From Salvelinus alpinus (Eukaryota; Chordata; Actinopteri; Salmoniformes; Salmonidae), in assembly GCF_045679555.1 (NCBI RefSeq), contig NC_092096.1, positions 14,427,556 to 14,491,555 of the forward strand: a DNA stretch of 64,000 nt, in the 5' to 3' direction. Below are positions 62,321 to 64,000 of this stretch, piece after piece (positions within the stretch are counted from its first letter, which is position 1; every line of letters starts with the position of its first letter). A program made the translations under genes and the position numbers. The notes beneath the pieces were generated by a model. The model was not told where the DNA came from. It saw nothing but the letters and a program-made list of their open reading frames with translations, and did not search any database.

Positions 62321-64000
62321 ATGTGTCTGTCTATCCCTCTTCTCTCCTCTCTGCACAGACCATACAAACGCTTCACACCGCGTGGCCGCCGCCACTCTAA
62401 CCTGGTGGTCCCAGCGCGCACGACCCACGTGGAGTTCCAGGTCTCCGGCAGCCTCTGGAACTGCCGATCTGCGGCCAACAAGGCAGAGTTCATCTCAGCC
62501 TATGCTTCCCTCCAGTCCCTCGACTTCTTGGCACTGACGGAAACATGGATTACCACTGATAACACTGCTACTCCTACTGCTCTCTCCTCGTCTGCCCACG
62601 TGTTCTCGCACACCCCGAGAGCTTCTGGTCAGCGGGGTGGTGGCACTGGGATCCTCATCTCTCCCAAGTGGACATTCTCTCTTTCTCCCCTGACCCATCT
62701 GTCTATTGCCTCCTTTGAATTCCATGCTGTCACAGTTACCAGCCCTTTCAAGCTTAACATCCTTATCATTTATCGCCCTCCAGGTTCCCTTGGAGAGTTC
62801 ATCAATGAGCTTGACGCCCTGATAAGTTCCTTTCCTGAGGATGGCTCACCTCTCACAGTGTTCTGGGTGACTTTAACCTCCCCACGTCTACCTTTGACTC
62901 ATTCCTCTCTGCCTCCTTCTTTCCACTCCTCTCCTCTTTTGACCTCACCCTCTCACCTTCCCCCCCTACTCACAAGGCAGGCAATACACTTGACCTCATC
63001 TTTACTAGATGCTGTTCTTCCACTAATCTCATTGCAACTCCCCTCCAAGTCTCCGACCACTACCTTGTATCCTTTTCCCTCTCGCTCTCATCCAACACTT
63101 CCCACACTGCCCCTACTCGGATGGTATCACGCCGTCCCAACCTTCGCTCTCTCTCCCCCGCTACTCTCTCCTCTTCCATCCTATCATCTCTTCCCTCTGC
63201 TCAAACCTTCTCCAACCTATCTCCTGATTCTGCCTCCTCAACCCTCCTCTCCTCCCTTTCTGCATCCTTTGACTCTCTATGTCCCCTATCCTCCAGGCCG
63301 GCTCGGTCCTCCCCTCCTGCTCCGTGGCTCGACGACTCACTGCGAGCTCACAGAACAGGGCTCCGGGCAGCTGAGCGGAAATGGAGGAAAACTCGCCTCC
63401 CTGCGGACCTGGCATCCTTTCACTCCCTCCTCTCTACATTCTCCTCTTGTCTCTGCTGCTAAAGCCACTTTCTACCACTCTAAATTCCAAGCATCTGCCT
63501 CTAACCCTAGGAAGCTCTTTGCCACCTTCTCCTCCCTCCTGAATCCTCCTCCCCCTCCTCCCCCCTCCTCCCTCTCTGCGGATGACTTCGTCAACCATTT
63601 TGAAAAGAAGGTCGACGACATCCGATCCTCGTTTGCTAAGTCAAACGACACCGCTGGTTCTGCTCACACTGCCCTACCCTGTGCTTTGACCTCGTTCTCC
63701 CCTCTCACTCCAGATGAAATCTCGCGTCTTGTGACGGCCGGCCGCCCAACAACCTGCCCGCTTGACCCTATCCCCTCCTCTCTTCTCCAGACCATTTCCG
63801 GAGACCTTCTCCCTTACCTCACCTCGCTCATCAACTCATCCTTGACCGCTGGCTACGTCCCTTCCGTCTTCAAGAGAGCGAGAGTTGCACCCCTTCTGAA
63901 AAAACCTACACTCGATCCCTCCGATGTCAACAACTACAGACCAGTATCCCTTCTTTCTTTTCTCTCCAAAACTCTTGAACGTGCCGTCCTTGGCCAGCTC
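62321..64000 (+). mobile_element. LINE coding region: APE endonuclease and start of reverse transcriptase (runs off the edge)
   Basis: Non-LTR retrotransposon polyprotein: nicks target DNA and copies its RNA at the nick (family role). From ATG 62321: FISAYASLQSLDFLALTETW (62490-62550), RGGGTGILIS (62633-62662), IYRPPGS (62769), then in another frame LGDFNLPTSTF (62863), SDHYLVSF (63055), WLDDSLRAHRTGLRAAERKW (63320), and back in the first frame AAKATFYHSKF (63458), LDPIPSSLLQTISG (63760), NNYRPVSLLSFLSKTLERAV (63930). Frameshifts lie near 62860 and 63447. L2/CR1-type by style; the catalytic part of RT is outside. Confidence 0.9.

Overview
This is vertebrate nuclear DNA, most likely from a salmonid fish (trout, salmon or char type). 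Two multi-exon genes have GT/AG introns. The interspersed repeats (Tc1-like transposons, tRNA-derived SINEs, APE/RT LINEs, short inverted-repeat elements) are of kinds I associate with salmonid genomes. The species call rests on repeat style and recalled family knowledge, not on a search.

Two genes lie head-to-tail on the minus strand. The upstream one is rab3ip (Rabin8, a Rab8 exchange factor): its last eight coding exons run from 55391 down to 39725, and its 5' exons lie beyond the right edge. Downstream is a complete set of 23 coding exons, 30251 down to 5765, for a myelin-regulatory-factor-like protein (myrfl). Spliced by hand, the phases agree at every junction and give 996 residues: N-terminal acidic and proline-rich regions, a basic cluster, an Ndt80-type DNA-binding domain, the self-cleaving chaperone domain with its Ser/Lys pair, a coiled coil, one membrane segment and a cysteine-containing C-terminal domain. 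RAB3IP and MYRFL are same-strand neighbours in human (12q15), so the order supports both names over the paralogues RAB3IL1 and MYRF.

About 30 kb of the 64 kb (hand estimate) is tandem repeat: more than 30 separate minisatellite or microsatellite arrays with units from 2 to about 80 bp, nearly all in introns or between genes. The largest is a 4.5-kb, 40-bp array at 56971-61480. Nearly all long open frames in the window are these arrays read through, not genes.

The most interesting pattern is that several arrays grew from the 3' edge of a coding exon together with its splice donor. myrfl exon 16 is followed by about 49 copies of a 42-bp unit, each carrying its own donor; the first 24 donors keep the reading frame and would add 14 residues per step. 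myrfl exon 17 has a second in-frame donor 78 bp on. Two rab3ip exons have similar edge duplications. Another coding exon (myrfl 12) carries an expanded NPANGS repeat.

The right end (61481-64000) is a fairly intact LINE on the plus strand, with an endonuclease region and the start of the reverse transcriptase, carrying two frameshifts. Other mobile elements are decayed and often contain minisatellites of their own.
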